A DNA stretch of 24,770 nucleotides. Origin: Azolla pinnata (Eukaryota > Streptophyta > Polypodiopsida > Salviniales > Salviniaceae). The notes below the pieces were generated by a model. The model saw only the letters and a list, made by a program, of their open reading frames with translations. It had not been told where the DNA came from and did not search any database. The stretch is from assembly GCA_037176905.1 (NCBI GenBank), contig JBBBWG010007825.1, forward strand, positions 1 to 24,770, in the 5' to 3' direction. Position numbers and translations under genes: made by a program. Shown here in pieces: positions 1-9,129 of the stretch (its first letter is position 1; each line of letters begins with the position of its first letter).

Positions 1-78
1 GACTTGATGAAAGCTTTGACGAGTTTCCACTGTTGGGGCCACCAGTAAGTCCGAGAAATGAGCTCTAAAGTTTTGGCT
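1..78 (-). mobile_element. Ty3/gypsy integrase zinc-binding fragment (element A)
   Basis: Read on the minus strand from about base 80, the sequence encodes QAKTLELISRTYWWPQQWK followed by LVKAFIK. This is the segment between the two histidines and the CxxC pair of the HHCC zinc-binding domain of a gypsy integrase. The chromovirus at 10.45-10.56 kb has the closely similar AKTLELISRSYWWPQ. The fragment is cut by the window edge on one side and by the amine-oxidase insert at about base 79 on the other. It lies on the same strand as the gag at 498-2031, so both probably belong to one element that continues left of the window. Confidence 0.75.
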
Positions 79-80
79 TG

Positions 81-497
81 CGGGAGTTCTACGCGGGGGC
101 GCTTGTGTGGGGGCACGACGGCCGCTTCCACCGCGTGGCGGACCCCGCGCGCCACCCCGTCCACGGCCTCCTCTCCCTCTTGGACCCCGCCGTCGGCTCC
201 GTCGCTGACAAGCTCCTCGTCGGCCTCGTGCGCGCCCTCGTGTCCACCCGGCCCCACGCCGCCCTCCTCTCCGACCCCGCCAAGACCTCCATCCTCGCCC
301 GCCTCCGCTCGCTCAGCTTCTCCCCCTCCTTCATCGACGCCTTCTTCCGCCCCTTCCTCGGCGGCATCTTCTTCAACCCCCGCCTCGCCACCACCTCGCG
401 CCTCTTCGCCTTCGTCTTCAAGTGCCTCGGGCTCGGGCCCAACGCGCTCCCCGCGCGCGGCATCGGCGCCATCCCGCGCCAGCTTGCGCGGCGCCGT
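81..497 (+). pseudogene. Fragment of a FAD-dependent amine oxidase-like gene, captured in antisense inside a gypsy element
   Basis: An open, GC-rich frame of about 139 codons begins REFYAGALVWGHDGRFHRVAD and ends near GIGAIPRQLARR. Motifs such as FFRPFLGGIFF, TTSRLFAFVFKCLGLG and LPARGIGAIP match, from memory, the central part of plant FAD/NAD(P)-binding amine oxidase or phytoene-desaturase-like proteins. The N-terminal dinucleotide-binding motif (GxGxxG) and the C-terminal FAD region are absent, so this is an interior piece with no plausible start. It has no intron and no internal stop. On the left it abuts gypsy integrase and on the right gypsy gag, both on the opposite strand. GC content and codon use differ sharply from the flanking AT-rich transposon DNA. 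I infer a host-gene fragment taken up by the element. Alternatives are an independent insertion or an assembly chimera. The exact subfamily is not certain. Confidence 0.65.
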
Positions 498-2031
498 CTA
501 AGGTTGACATGGCTGTCTAAGACTTTCTCCTCAAGAACCTTCCGCAAGTCCGTTTTTTGCTCTATGTCTGACGTTAGCTTGTAAGTCGGTGCCGCTCGTT
601 CTCTCCCCTTCCTCGCAGATTCATCCACATCCATCCGAGCGGGTTGGCTCGATCCACCAGCCCTCATGCTTGGTTTGCCAACTTCTTTCTGTATCACCGG
701 TGGACCCAAGTCTTCTTTCCGTATCCTCGTGTTGGGTCGCTTGGATGTGCCATCTTCTTCACCAGTTCTTTTCCTCTTCTCTTCGACAAGCACTTCATAG
801 TTTTCGCACACAAGCTCCGCAAAGATCGTTTTATCGTCAACTGGATCTGACCATCCAGTAACTCGTCTTACATTCCGATGAGCAATATCCAAGTCTTCTG
901 AATCGATTTTTCCCTTCTTCTCGCACTCAAAGACCGTTGGCCAAAATCCAACTCCAGGCTTGATCGTCTTCAAATTCTCTTCCAACGCATATTCCATCTG
1001 ATGCAGCATAGTGCATAGCCTCCACATGCCTTGCATCCTCCTCTTCGACGATCTTTTTTAGGCCGCCTCTTCCAAAGTTCACCTGCAATGCCTTGTGGGT
1101 CTCGCTAGAATGGATCATGTTACCTTCCAGGTACACGATGTCCTTGCGAATCGCGTCTTGTAAGTCAGTGCAATCCCTTCGTGAATGCTCCAAGCATGTA
1201 TACGCATCCTTCCCCTTCGGCCCACGTCGACCTAAGTTGGCCAACGACACCGCTTCAAACTTCTTTGATAGCTCCTCCATGATAGATTCCTCGATTGCTT
1301 TCTTGTCGACGTTATTGATCGGCTTGGTCGGTTCAATCGTTGCAGGCGCCTTCTTTCTCCATGCTTGTGGACTTTCCATGTCAGCTTCTTCTAGCCATTG
1401 CTGATGCTTGTCTAGGCGGCTGCAAGCCTTCTTCACCGCCCCCCAGTCCGCAACCAAGCCGTTTGGTTGCGTTTCATCCTCCAAAAGGCTTCCCCATTCT
1501 CGCCGATTTTTAGTATCCACCGCCTTCAAGAACAGCAGGACTTTATCTTCATCGAGAACTCGTTGATCAGCACTCGGAAGTCGATTGTATTTCTGGTCGA
1601 ATTCCGTGTACACTCTCGATGCGCACAGATTCTTCCCTTTCTTCTTGATCCAGTTCATTACTGTATGGCGATTCATCCTTGACGCATCTTCAAGCATATA
1701 TTCAGCAAGAAGCACCTTCTCGAACGACGCCCAGGTTGTATGGTCGTTTTGGATCTCCATGATGCGCTCGCGGATCCCTGTTTCCACCGCACACTTGAAG
1801 CTAGAAATCTGCTTCAGATCGTTGACATCCCTCTACTGCATCTCGTTCCGATACGTAGCAAGAAAATCCATGATGTTCTTGCCACCAAATCGTCCAGCTA
1901 TTTCCACCGTTCGATTGACCGACAGCTTTGTCGATTAACGTCTCCTGATCTCTCGCCTTCAGCATGAATTCCACGACGGACACCATGCGTTTCGTCAATT
2001 CCTCTCCTTGAGTTTCACTCGTTGAAGCCAT
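498..2031 (-). pseudogene. Retrotransposon gag (element A), frameshifted
   Basis: Begins at ATG 2031 (MASTSETQGEELTKRM). The reading frame then breaks: a frame change near 1.89-1.91 kb and an in-frame TAG near 1.84 kb separate the first part from a long frame at 927-1787. A second frame change near 0.95-1.0 kb leads to the last part. Features in order: an alpha-helical capsid-like region (WASFEKVLLAEYMLEDASR), a degenerate zinc-knuckle-like segment near 1165-1200 (TCLEHSRRDC, first cysteine lost), a VTGWSDPV motif, a charged linker, and TYKLTSDIEQKTDLRKVLEE just before the break at about 498-503. The second gag at 5.3-7.46 kb shares the knuckle context (YxEGNxIHS) and the VTGW motif. Beyond the break the same frame reads antisense through the amine-oxidase fragment, which explains an apparently long but meaningless C-terminus. 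Not functional. Confidence 0.75.
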
Positions 2032-2061
2032 CCTGCACTTGGTATCCTCCTGCCACCTCGT

Positions 2062-2079
2062 TTCACGTTGGGTTCACCA
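2062..2079 (-). promoter_or_regulatory. Candidate primer-binding site of element A
   Basis: On the minus strand TGGTGAACCCAACGTGAA lies four bases after the putative LTR end (CGACA at 2084-2088) and 30 bases before the gag ATG. The gag leader of element C has a related stretch at the same place (TGGTGAGGTTGACATGAA). A TGG start right after an LTR end is expected of a tRNA primer site, but I could not assign the tRNA; it is not the common initiator-Met site. Confidence 0.4.
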
Positions 2080-2083
2080 GAGA

Positions 2084-2985
2084 TGTCGCGAAATTATGAC
2101 GAGGCTTCCCTTGATTGACAAGGCTTCAGATTAGGGTTCTTAAAATTTTAGGAGAGAGAGCAGATTAGGGTTTGATGGGCCAATTTGGAAGAGAGAGCAG
2201 ATTAGGGTTTCATGGGCGAATTTGGAAGAGAGAGCAAATTAGGGTTTGATGGGCGAATTTGGGAGAGAGAGCAAATTAGGTTTTGATGGGTCTCCAGAGA
2301 TGCATAAGGGAGACAACGGAGAGAGAGAGCGAGAGGGAGAGAGAGAAGGAGCGCTATTATTATAAGAGCAGGGGAAGGAGGGACATGCGTAAACAAGCAG
2401 AGATTGCCCCCATGCAAGAGGAAAGGGAAGAAGAAGAAGAAGAAGAAGGAACGAGAGGAAAGAAAAAGCAGAGGCAGAAGAAGGAGAAGATGAAAAAAAA
2501 AAGGAGATGGCTTTTTCCCTTTAGCTAATTTTAGGAGTCATCACCGTATTCGTATCCGCACAGTCGCCTGCCGTATTCGTATATGCTTTCACTAAATTCG
2601 CCCGCACACGGCCGAACTTGTCTGCGCATACAGTCCATACTCGGTTTCGAAAAATTACAAAACATGCAAGCACCGAGCACTACGAAAAGTCACCGCCCGC
2701 AAAGAGCGCTTTAGAGCGCCCCGAAGAACGCAAATGAAAAGTATGTTTTAAGGACTGCTTATATTCTGTTCAATCCGAGCCTCACTTATTTATGTGGGAT
2801 ATCGCATTTTCTCACCTTGCTAAGTCTTCTAGCTTCATTCATCCACAACTTTCACCGTACTTGCCCGATTCACATGTCGTAAAATACTTTTGGAAGCTCT
2901 TACGAACCTTAATCTCGTCACACCAAATTGCTAGGCTAATATAAAATTATTATGTTTCATATTGTGCGTGAAGAGACACACGACA
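2084..2985 (-). repeat. Putative 5' LTR of element A
   Basis: Read on the minus strand the segment starts TGTCGTGTGTCTCTTCACGC and ends in CGACA, giving TGTCG...CGACA inverted termini. It is followed at once by the candidate PBS and gag. Inside are a promoter-like stretch with CCCACAT and, further down, TATAAG (2758-2763, minus), and a CT-rich leader containing the 37-bp repeats. About 150 bases at the 2845-2985 end recur in opposite orientation at 24355-24520. The second LTR lies outside the window, so length (902 bp) and boundaries are inferred from termini and position only. No long conserved ORF was found in it. Confidence 0.5.
2128..2290 (-). repeat. 37-bp tandem repeat with telo-box-like motif
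   Basis: Three exact-period 37-bp units (2162-2198, 2199-2235, 2236-2272) are flanked by a degenerate 34-bp unit (2128-2161) and a partial unit (2273-2290). Each unit carries ATTAGGGTTT, which is AAACCCTAAT on the minus strand (the plant telo-box sequence), plus a GAGAGAG (minus: CTCTCTC) stretch. A GA-rich tract follows at about 2318-2350 and a GAA run at about 2430-2450. The array lies in the putative LTR/leader of element A, upstream of gag. Confidence 0.85.
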
Positions 2986-3925
2986 ACGCTACGATCATTT
3001 CCGGTATATGGTAATGCCTTTCAGGCTCACTAATGCTCATGCGCTGTTTCAACCAGATGAGTTTCGTGTGCTTGGCCCGATGGCTTATTACTCACACAAG
3101 TTCACTGCTCTAGAAATCAACTAACCCATCTATGACAAGAAACTTCTCGCTATCATTGCTACTTTCGAAGAATGGAGGTCTTATTTGGCCGGAGCGCAAC
3201 ACCGTATCCAAGTGGTTATAGATCACAAAAATCTCATCTACTTCTCTACCACACGAACCTTAAATCGCAGACAGGCGCGTTGGTCAACCTTCTTGGTAGA
3301 CTATAATTCCGAGATAATCTTTCGAGTTCACCTCGGAAGACGAAGCCTATGTCCAACAGTTCCAAAGTTTGTTAAAGCCTGACCGAAATCCACAACTTCG
3401 CAAATTGCTTGCTCTAGGATGACCCTTTGCTCCAACGAAAACCAAAAGCCATTACGACTGACAAGTTCGCGACAGAGGTCAAGGCAAGTATCACAAACCC
3501 CTCCCATGAACCCAACAGGGCACATGTAGGTCGTTTTACATTTCGAGATAACCTTTTGTTTCGAGATAATCTTTTGTATGTCCCGGATGGGCCGTGTCGA
3601 ACCAAGGTGCTCCAAGAGTGTCACGATGATCTGCTGGCTGGTCATTTTGGCGTAAAGGTGGCCTTAACCCTGGAATTAGTCAAAGAGTTCGTCAAGTCTT
3701 GCGACACGTGTGTTGGCTCCAAGGCAGCTCATCATCGACTATATGGCCTCCTTCCACCGCTCCCAGTCCCCAACCGGCCTTGGGGTTCTCTCTCCATGGA
3801 TTTCATCAATAATCTTCCTGTTTTTTGTCGATCGCTTCACCAAGATGGCCCATTTCGCTCCTTGTGCCAAAACCATTTCTAGAAAAGATATAACTGATTT
3901 ATTCTTCAAAAACGTGGTTTGACTA
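2986..3925 (+). mobile_element. Ty3/gypsy pol fragment: RNase H and integrase (element B), degenerate
   Basis: The frame from 3005 reads YMVMPFRLTNAHALFQ, the RT motif after the active site, and jumps at once to the RNase H region (MAYYSHKFTALEIN, stop at 3122, then [20 protein letters not shown] and [20 protein letters not shown]). The RT palm with the YxDD box is therefore deleted. After a frameshift, 3427-3882 encodes the integrase N-terminus: YVPDGPC, HDDLLAGHFG and CDTC. The YWWPQ part between ELV and KEFV is missing. The core starts with SMDFINNLP, then shifts frame to [17 protein letters not shown] near 3.83 kb and ends at 3922. No LTR of its own is seen. Related to but distinct from the chromovirus at 7.9-12.0 kb. 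Confidence 0.85.
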
Positions 3926-4613
3926 CATGTAGATCCAACTTGTAGATCCATAGATACATGTAGATCCAGTTGCAGATCCATGTCTAAACGCATTTTCATT
4001 AATATATGTACATGTCTGATACATATTTGCATGTTTATATATAGACACGTACATATACTCGTAAACTTTCATATATGTCATGCATACGAACACGTAGATG
4101 TAACTGTTTAAAAATATGTAGATATATGAATGCATATTTCTATGTGCTTTGCTAATTACATGGATATACTCCATTTCAGATCATCATAATTACATTTCTA
4201 CCTCATTTACAAACATAATTGTATATTAGACCAATTTTCTATACCCCTATGTTGACTGAAATGAGTTGAAATGGGAGAAATCAATATAGTCAGAGTAAAT
4301 ACAGCGTATACAAACATGAAAAATATGTAGGAAGTAGAAGTGCGGCAACTGTCGTGGTATCAGGCGCGTATAGATTTGCGTAAACAATTGTGGAAAAACT
4401 CACGAAAAAAATTGCAGCAAAATTTGCTGCAAAAGTTGCGGAAAATCTGAATTCTCTCTAAATTTTTCCGCATCTTTTTGTAAATACACGTGTAAAAGCT
4501 CGCGGCAATGCCCGTGTCAAAACGCACGTAAATATGAGGGTCAAAATGTGTGTCTATGTTTGCAGATATACTGGCAGTAACGTAAGCGGATAAACTTACG
4601 TCAGTATTCACTG
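3926..4613. repeat. AT-rich interspersed repeat, diverged relative of 12.0-13.7 kb
   Basis: No gene is visible. 3926-4180 is rich in TACATGTAGATCC and ATGTATAT-type words. From about 4180 (CAGATCATCATAATTACATTT) the order of motifs matches 13.29-13.7 kb: TAGATCATCATAA, a GACxAATT block, GAAATGAGxTxAxTGG, then a GCGGCAA-rich segment. This is a third, more diverged copy of the family duplicated at 12.0-13.7 kb. It begins directly at the broken end of the gypsy integrase. Confidence 0.5.
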
Positions 4614-4865
4614 TGTCGTGTCGTATGACACCGGATCTTCGAGTGAGTTGGGTGATGACCACTGGGGTCCCGAACGAGGAGACGAAGAGAATGAAAGAGA
4701 GAAGAGCAAAATGAATGGTAATGGGTTTATAGATTAATCCTCAAGAATCTCTCTGAGAAGGTCTTGATGATTTCTGATGCTGATTTGATAATCTGATTGA
4801 TGATGATCTGATTTCAATGATGAGTCGATGAGTTCCCAGATGATGAGTTGATGAATTCATGAACA
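4614..4865 (-). repeat. Left LTR-like repeat of element C
   Basis: Direct repeat of 7495-7743. On the minus strand it starts TGTTCATGAATTCAT and ends ACACGACA (TG...CA). Shared landmarks include GATGAATGGTAATGGGTTTA (plus strand) with a minus-strand TATAAACC, and a GAGAATGAAAGAGAGAAGAG tract. The copies differ by substitutions and small indels, indicating age. Confidence 0.7.
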
Positions 4866-5303
4866 AGGCTTGAATAAGCCTGGTTTTTAAGTTTGTATAG
4901 ATGTCATGCATGCCTTCATGCACACTAGTTATGCATGCGTGCATGCACACATTTCGTGTTTGTGCTCATGCACCACACTAGTCGTGCATGTGTGCTTTTC
5001 TTGTATGAAATGCACATAAGCTTTGCTTTTATAAAAAATATGGATGTATTTGATCTCGCTAAGCTTGTGTACACTATAGCACTTGCCCTCTCCAAACCCG
5101 TACATCCTCTAGTATGTGCCGAGTTTAGCCAATCTCTTGTCGGTCTAAGATACTTACAGGTACAGTCCTTCATGTTCCAAGGTAGTACCATCCTCTCCAA
5201 ACTTCTTGCAATGTCCGTTAATTCTACATGAATATTGTGCTCCTGTAGTTGTTGATATATTTCCCACTAATTGGCATCGATGGATTCACTTGTTTAACTC
5301 ACA
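4866..5303. other. Unassigned internal part of element C
   Basis: No recognisable gene. 4905-5000 has overlapping GCATGC/TGCATG palindromic words and two CACACTAGT motifs. Short open frames exist on both strands at about 4.93-5.23 kb, but neither gave a convincing family match. A polypurine tract expected next to a 3' LTR is not seen. Confidence 0.35.
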
Positions 5304-7456
5304 TTAAAAAACACCTTCGCCGTTACTATCAAATCCTGTTGTTATAATTTCCTTGGTGCTCGCCGCTTTTGTTGCTCCCTCTTTAGTCATCTCTTTTGTC
5401 GTTTTATTTTCTTGGTTGTGGTCTTTTCCTTCCTCAACTAGTTTTCCTTCTATTTCTTCGGTAGGCTCTTCATTTTCTTCAAATAATCTTTTCCTTGTAC
5501 CTTCTTTTTCAATCGAATTGAGTTGGGTAGGTTCCGCCAAAACTTGATTTCTTCTTAAACGAGACGAATTAATTTGGAGCTCTTTCATGTTGTTTTGGAG
5601 CTCTTTCTTCAAGCAATTTCTTGACATTAGTTTGTGCCTCAATATCGGAACTTGCAAGCTTAGATGTTGGCCAACGTTGATCTAGTTGTTTTTGCTTCTC
5701 TTCAACAGAAACTTTGCGTTGTTGGTTCAAAGCAATATATGTAGTTGTATCTTTAACAGGACACTCCCATCCTGTTGATCTCCGATTGTCAAGGATTCTC
5801 TCCTCGAACACATTCTGCGGATCCATTCGTTGCTTGATACTTGATGTGAGCTTTGACCGCCAGTACTTTCGTCTTCCCACAATTCCATTTCTCAAGTACG
5901 CACGATGAGCCGACCTCATCCTCCATGCGCTACTTTCTCTCGTCCATGAAGACATCTTGAAGCTAGCACAACGCTTGTATACTCGGCTGCTCCACTGGGC
6001 ACTCCCATCCTGTCACTTCCCGTACCTCGTCCGCTTTGCTTCGTATTTCTCTTACGTCGGTCTCCCTCAAAGTCTCTAGTACTTTAGGCCAAAAAGAAGT
6101 CGTCGCAAACTCACCCATGCGTATTCCCACTGTGGTCGCGTGGCTATTTCTTGCCGCGAATTTTTCCCTCAGAATTTTCTTCATTCCTCCATTTCGGTAG
6201 TTTGTTCGGAGCGGCTTCCGAGAATCCATTGAATGGATGCGGTTACCTTCATAGTAAATAAGGTCGTGACTTAGCGCCTCCTTACACCCATCGTACTTCC
6301 TCCAGTCATGTGTAACGTTGTCGCACCAAATGCAACGCCGGTCCAAAGTGCTCAGTCACTCATCCGCTCTCCTCAGTCCCACGATCTTCAAAAATCCACG
6401 ATCCCTTTTAAGAGTTGCTCCAACACGGATGCGTCAAGTCCAGTCTTGGTCGGAACGTCCCATGTTTGTGGTTGGTGGCTTTCCATTGCAAGTCGAGACC
6501 TTTGTGTTGGCTCTAGGTTGCTTTTCTCCTCCCCTACCATCACAGACGCCTTTTCGTAAATCGGGTCACGCCACTTTTCACAGCCTCCCAGTCACTCTTA
6601 AGACTGCTTTCCGTAATTACATCTTTTAGCAATATTCCAAGATCATGTCGGTCTCGAACATCCATAGCATGCAAGAACATGACAACCTTGTTCGCCACAA
6701 GGACCGCTTGATCGCGTGCAAATAACATCCCGAAGTGACTCTCGAATTTTAAGAATAGCTCGAGAACCTTCAACGCCTTGCTCAGAGTCTCCACCCAGTC
6801 TTCGAAACCCCTCCATGTCACCGTAATCACATCTTCTCGAATTTTAAGAATAGCTTGAGAACCTTCAACCCCTTGCTCAGAGTCTCCACCCAGTCACTCT
6901 TAAGACTGATTTCCGTAATCACATCTTCTAGCAATATTCCAAGATCATGTCAGTCTCGAACATCCATAGCATGCAAGAACATGACAACCTTGTTCGCCAC
7001 AAGGACCGCTTGATCGCGTGCAAATAACATCCCGAAGCGACTCTCGAATTTTAAGAATAGCTCGAGAACCTTCAACCCCTTGCTCAAAGTCTCCACCCAG
7101 TCTTCGAAACCCCTCCATGTCACCGTAGAAGAGTCTTCCATTGCATATGTTGTTTCAATCACTTCTTCAAACGCCGGCCAAGTCAGGTGTTCTCGCTGCA
7201 ACTCACAGAGGCTCCCTTGAAGAAGATCTGTAGCCACCCAATTGAAGGATATGACTTGATAGTGCTCAAAGATTCCGCATCACCGCATTTCTGCCTTGTA
7301 ATCTTGTAAATAGAGAGACACATCCTTCCCATTGAATTCTCCGTTCCACTTCACGAGCCTTTCCACCGTCGATGTAGCCTCCGATTGCACACGTTGCTCC
7401 TGAAGCATCCTCTTGAATAGTACCATCATATTGATCTCTACAAGCTGGTTCTCCAT
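5304..7456 (-). pseudogene. Retrotransposon gag (element C), frameshifted and internally duplicated
   Basis: The best start is ATG 7456 (MENQLVEINMMVLFKRML), 39 bases inside the right LTR; its first frame reads KWNGEFNGKDVSLYLQDYK and stops near 7.28 kb. The frame at 6950-7237 continues with LTWPAFEEVIETTYAMEDSS and DWVETLSKGLKVLELFLKFE. Next comes a zinc-knuckle-like CIWCDNVTHDWRKYDGC near 6285-6335 (one cysteine position is Y), then YYEGNRIHSMDSRKPLRTNY, SFWPKVLETL and VTGWECPVE. VTGWECPVE-like sequence recurs at about 5.75 kb (STGWECPVKDTT), so this module is also partly duplicated. The tail (5304-5657) is a Glu/Lys/Thr-rich low-complexity region. Several frameshifts and a 302-bp tandem duplication rule out function. 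Same gag family as 498-2031. Confidence 0.75.
6591..7127 (-). repeat. 302-bp-period tandem duplication inside gag
   Basis: 6591-6825 and 6893-7127 are nearly identical (shared GCATGCAAGAACATGACAAC and CGCTTGATCGCGTGCAAATA). They are separated by 67 bases (6826-6892) that repeat a further part of the unit (TCGAATTTTAAGAATAGC...GAGTCTCCACCCA). The coding-strand peptide LELFLKFESxFGMLFARDQA thus appears twice, plus a partial third copy. Confidence 0.9.
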
Positions 7457-7494
7457 CTCCTTGTCACCTGCTTCATGTCAACCTCACCACTTTA

Positions 7495-7743
7495 TGTCGT
7501 GTCGTATGGCGCCGAATCTTCACGTGACTTAGGTAATGACCAATAGGTTCTCAGACGAGGAGAAGAGAATGAAAGAGAGAAGAGTAAGATGAATGGTAAT
7601 GGGTTTATAGATTAATCCTCAAGAATCTCTTCAACAAGCTTTCGATGATTTCTGATGTTGATCTAATGATTAGATTGATGATTATCTGATTCCAATGATA
7701 AGTAGATGAATTGTCTGATGATGAATTAATGAATTCATGAACA
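7495..7743 (-). repeat. Right LTR-like repeat of element C
   Basis: 249 bp, homologous to 4614-4865. On the minus strand it ends ATACGACACGACA, followed after five bases (TAAAG) by TGGTGAGGTTGACATGAA, which aligns with the candidate PBS of element A, and then by the gag ATG at 7456. This fits a 5' LTR for the minus-strand gag. Confidence 0.7.
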
Positions 7744-7879
7744 AAGATGTAGTAAAAAACTTGTACTCTAATAACGTGGAGGTAAAGAGTTCAAGTCTTG
7801 CCCTGTGCACGTATAATACTAGTTCATTAATATTTTTTCTATCCTCATGTTTTTTTGTTTGGAAGGGGTGTACCGTATA
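7744..7879 (+). repeat. Spacer with pol III B-box-like motif
   Basis: No gene. 7785-7805 has GAGTTCAAGTCTTGCC, close to the B-box (GGTTCRANTCC) and to GGGTTCAAATCTTGCC at about 12.65 kb and TGGTTCAAATCTTGC at about 13.38 kb. It is probably the tail of the same tRNA-derived or B-box-bearing repeat family. Confidence 0.35.
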
Positions 7880-7889
7880 CACTACAACA
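7880..7889 (+). repeat. CACTA-type terminus candidate, left
   Basis: CACTACAACA, an exact inverted match to TGTTGTAGTG at 14445-14454. Flanking trinucleotide ATA (7877-7879) against ATT at the other end, so no perfect 3-bp duplication. The match is only 10 bp and could be chance. Confidence 0.25.
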
Positions 7890-8039
7890 ACATAAATATT
7901 CCAATAAAACTCCCGTCAAATTGCCAAATTTGCAAGCGGCTATATTTTCGGCAACCACCTTCTTGAGTTTCGGTAGGAGGAATGTCCTAACTTATTTAAC
8001 CCAACTTGGTGCTACGCTACATGAAGTCATCCAACAAAG

Positions 8040-8260
8040 TGGTCAATAGCTATGCCTCCCACATCATCTTCTACATCATCTTCAACTCCTGCCATAGATT
8101 CTAGCTCCCCAATGGAGATTGATGGGATTCGCTACAAACCATTGACTAATGCTCAAAGGCAACATCAACGGACCAACAATTTGTGTCTCTACTATGCTTC
8201 GCTCTTGCACAAAAAAGGGGCCACGACAAAGACCGCATCGTGTGGATGGGGTTGAAATTT
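8040..8260 (+). pseudogene. Chromovirus gag C-terminus
   Basis: The frame from 8052 (MPPTSSSTSSSTP) contains RYKPLTNAQRQHQRTNNLCL, which resembles the segment that leads into the CCHC zinc knuckle of gypsy gag (typically NLCLYCG). Here the knuckle is decayed: CLYYASLLHKKGA lacks the second cysteine and the usual GH. The upstream region (7900-8050) may be more gag but is not convincing. Confidence 0.55.
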
Positions 8261-8379
8261 TCAACCAATCAGAAAACAAAAACGTGTAGTTGTAGTAGGG
8301 GCCATGCATCTGGACCATCAGAGTCGACAATTGTGTCAACAGCCTAATCAGCCATCGTCATCTCCAACAAGCTTCATGC

Positions 8380-8900
8380 TTTTGATTACTCTCCAATTTG
8401 GTTTTACATCTCTAAAAACAAGGGCTTTATTGGATTCTAGGGCTACATCAAGTTTTATTGACAACAACTTTGCATGAGCACACATAACATTCCATGTGTC
8501 AAAGTAACTCCTCCGATTTCAGTTGAAGTGATTGACGGTCAAACACTTTCTTCCAGTGTAATCACGAATACAACAATCCCCTTAAGGCTCCACATAGGAA
8601 CTCACCAAGAAGAAATCGCTTCTAACCTCATCACATCACCTCGACATCCTATTATCTTGGGATTATCTTGGCTCGAGGCTCAAAATCCTATAATGGATGG
8701 AAGAACTCACTCCATCAACTTCACCCCAAATTCTCGCCCACAAGGGATTTCTCACACTCATCTTCGGGCCAATGCTCAAACATTGGATTGGTCGCCTATT
8801 TCGAAGAATTATGTGTCGACTGTCTCTCCCAATTCTATTGCAAGGGTAAATTCCATATCTACTCCTATAAGGACAACATTTGAGATCGCTTCGATGTAAA
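8380..8900 (+). pseudogene. Chromovirus aspartic protease
   Basis: The frame at 8424 reads ALLDSRATSSFIDNNFA, the retropepsin active-site region. The family has DSGA; here the catalytic Asp is kept but Gly is Arg, and a stop follows at about 8475. The frame at 8474-8899 continues NIPCVKVTPPISVEVIDGQ and HPIILGLSWLEAQNPIMD, the flap and ILGLxWL alpha-helix motif of this protease type. Inactive by frameshift and substitution. Confidence 0.8.
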
Positions 8901-9129
8901 CGTTTGCTTCTGTAAAAAGCCGCAATAATGGTTTCTCGCATGTCTACTGCTCCGGAGAAGGTCGGGGCTACGGTTTCTCCCAAAGAAACTACCTTAATAG
9001 TTTCTACTCCCACTATAACAAGGACCACATCGACAATTTCACCCCCCTTTAAAACAGTTCCCAATCTTGCCCGAGTAAGATCTATTGCATCAATTTCAAA
9101 TTCTCCCAACATGACAGTCATGTCTACTT

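Larger units (their letters stand above)
4614..7743 (-). mobile_element. Gag-only LTR element (element C)
   Basis: Two direct repeats of about 250 bp (4614-4865 and 7495-7743) flank 2.6 kb that contains only degenerate gag-type sequence on the minus strand; no protease, RT, RNase H or integrase motif is visible between them. This is the layout of a non-autonomous or internally deleted LTR retrotransposon. Outer flanks (CACTG left, AAGAT right) do not form a target-site duplication, and no polypurine tract precedes the left repeat. The pair may therefore come from recombination between two copies rather than from one insertion. Confidence 0.6.

Noticed and set aside
89..497. C-terminal half of the minus-strand ORF 89-1036 as a long gag extension
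   Set aside because: It reads antisense through the amine-oxidase fragment and gives an Arg-rich, low-information protein; real gag similarity stops at about 498-503.
58..501. Plus-strand Pro/Ser-rich ORF of 147 aa
   Set aside because: Frame-shifted shadow of the GC-rich amine-oxidase fragment; composition is typical of an off-frame reading.
2202..2528. ORFs over the 37-bp repeats and GA-rich tract on both strands
   Set aside because: They arise from simple repeats without stops and have no family motif.
4925..5231. Overlapping ORFs of 91 and 98 aa with a faint LRR-like (SLVGLRYLQVQSF) or copia-like look
   Set aside because: Similarity is too weak and the frames are short; no neighbouring modules support either idea.
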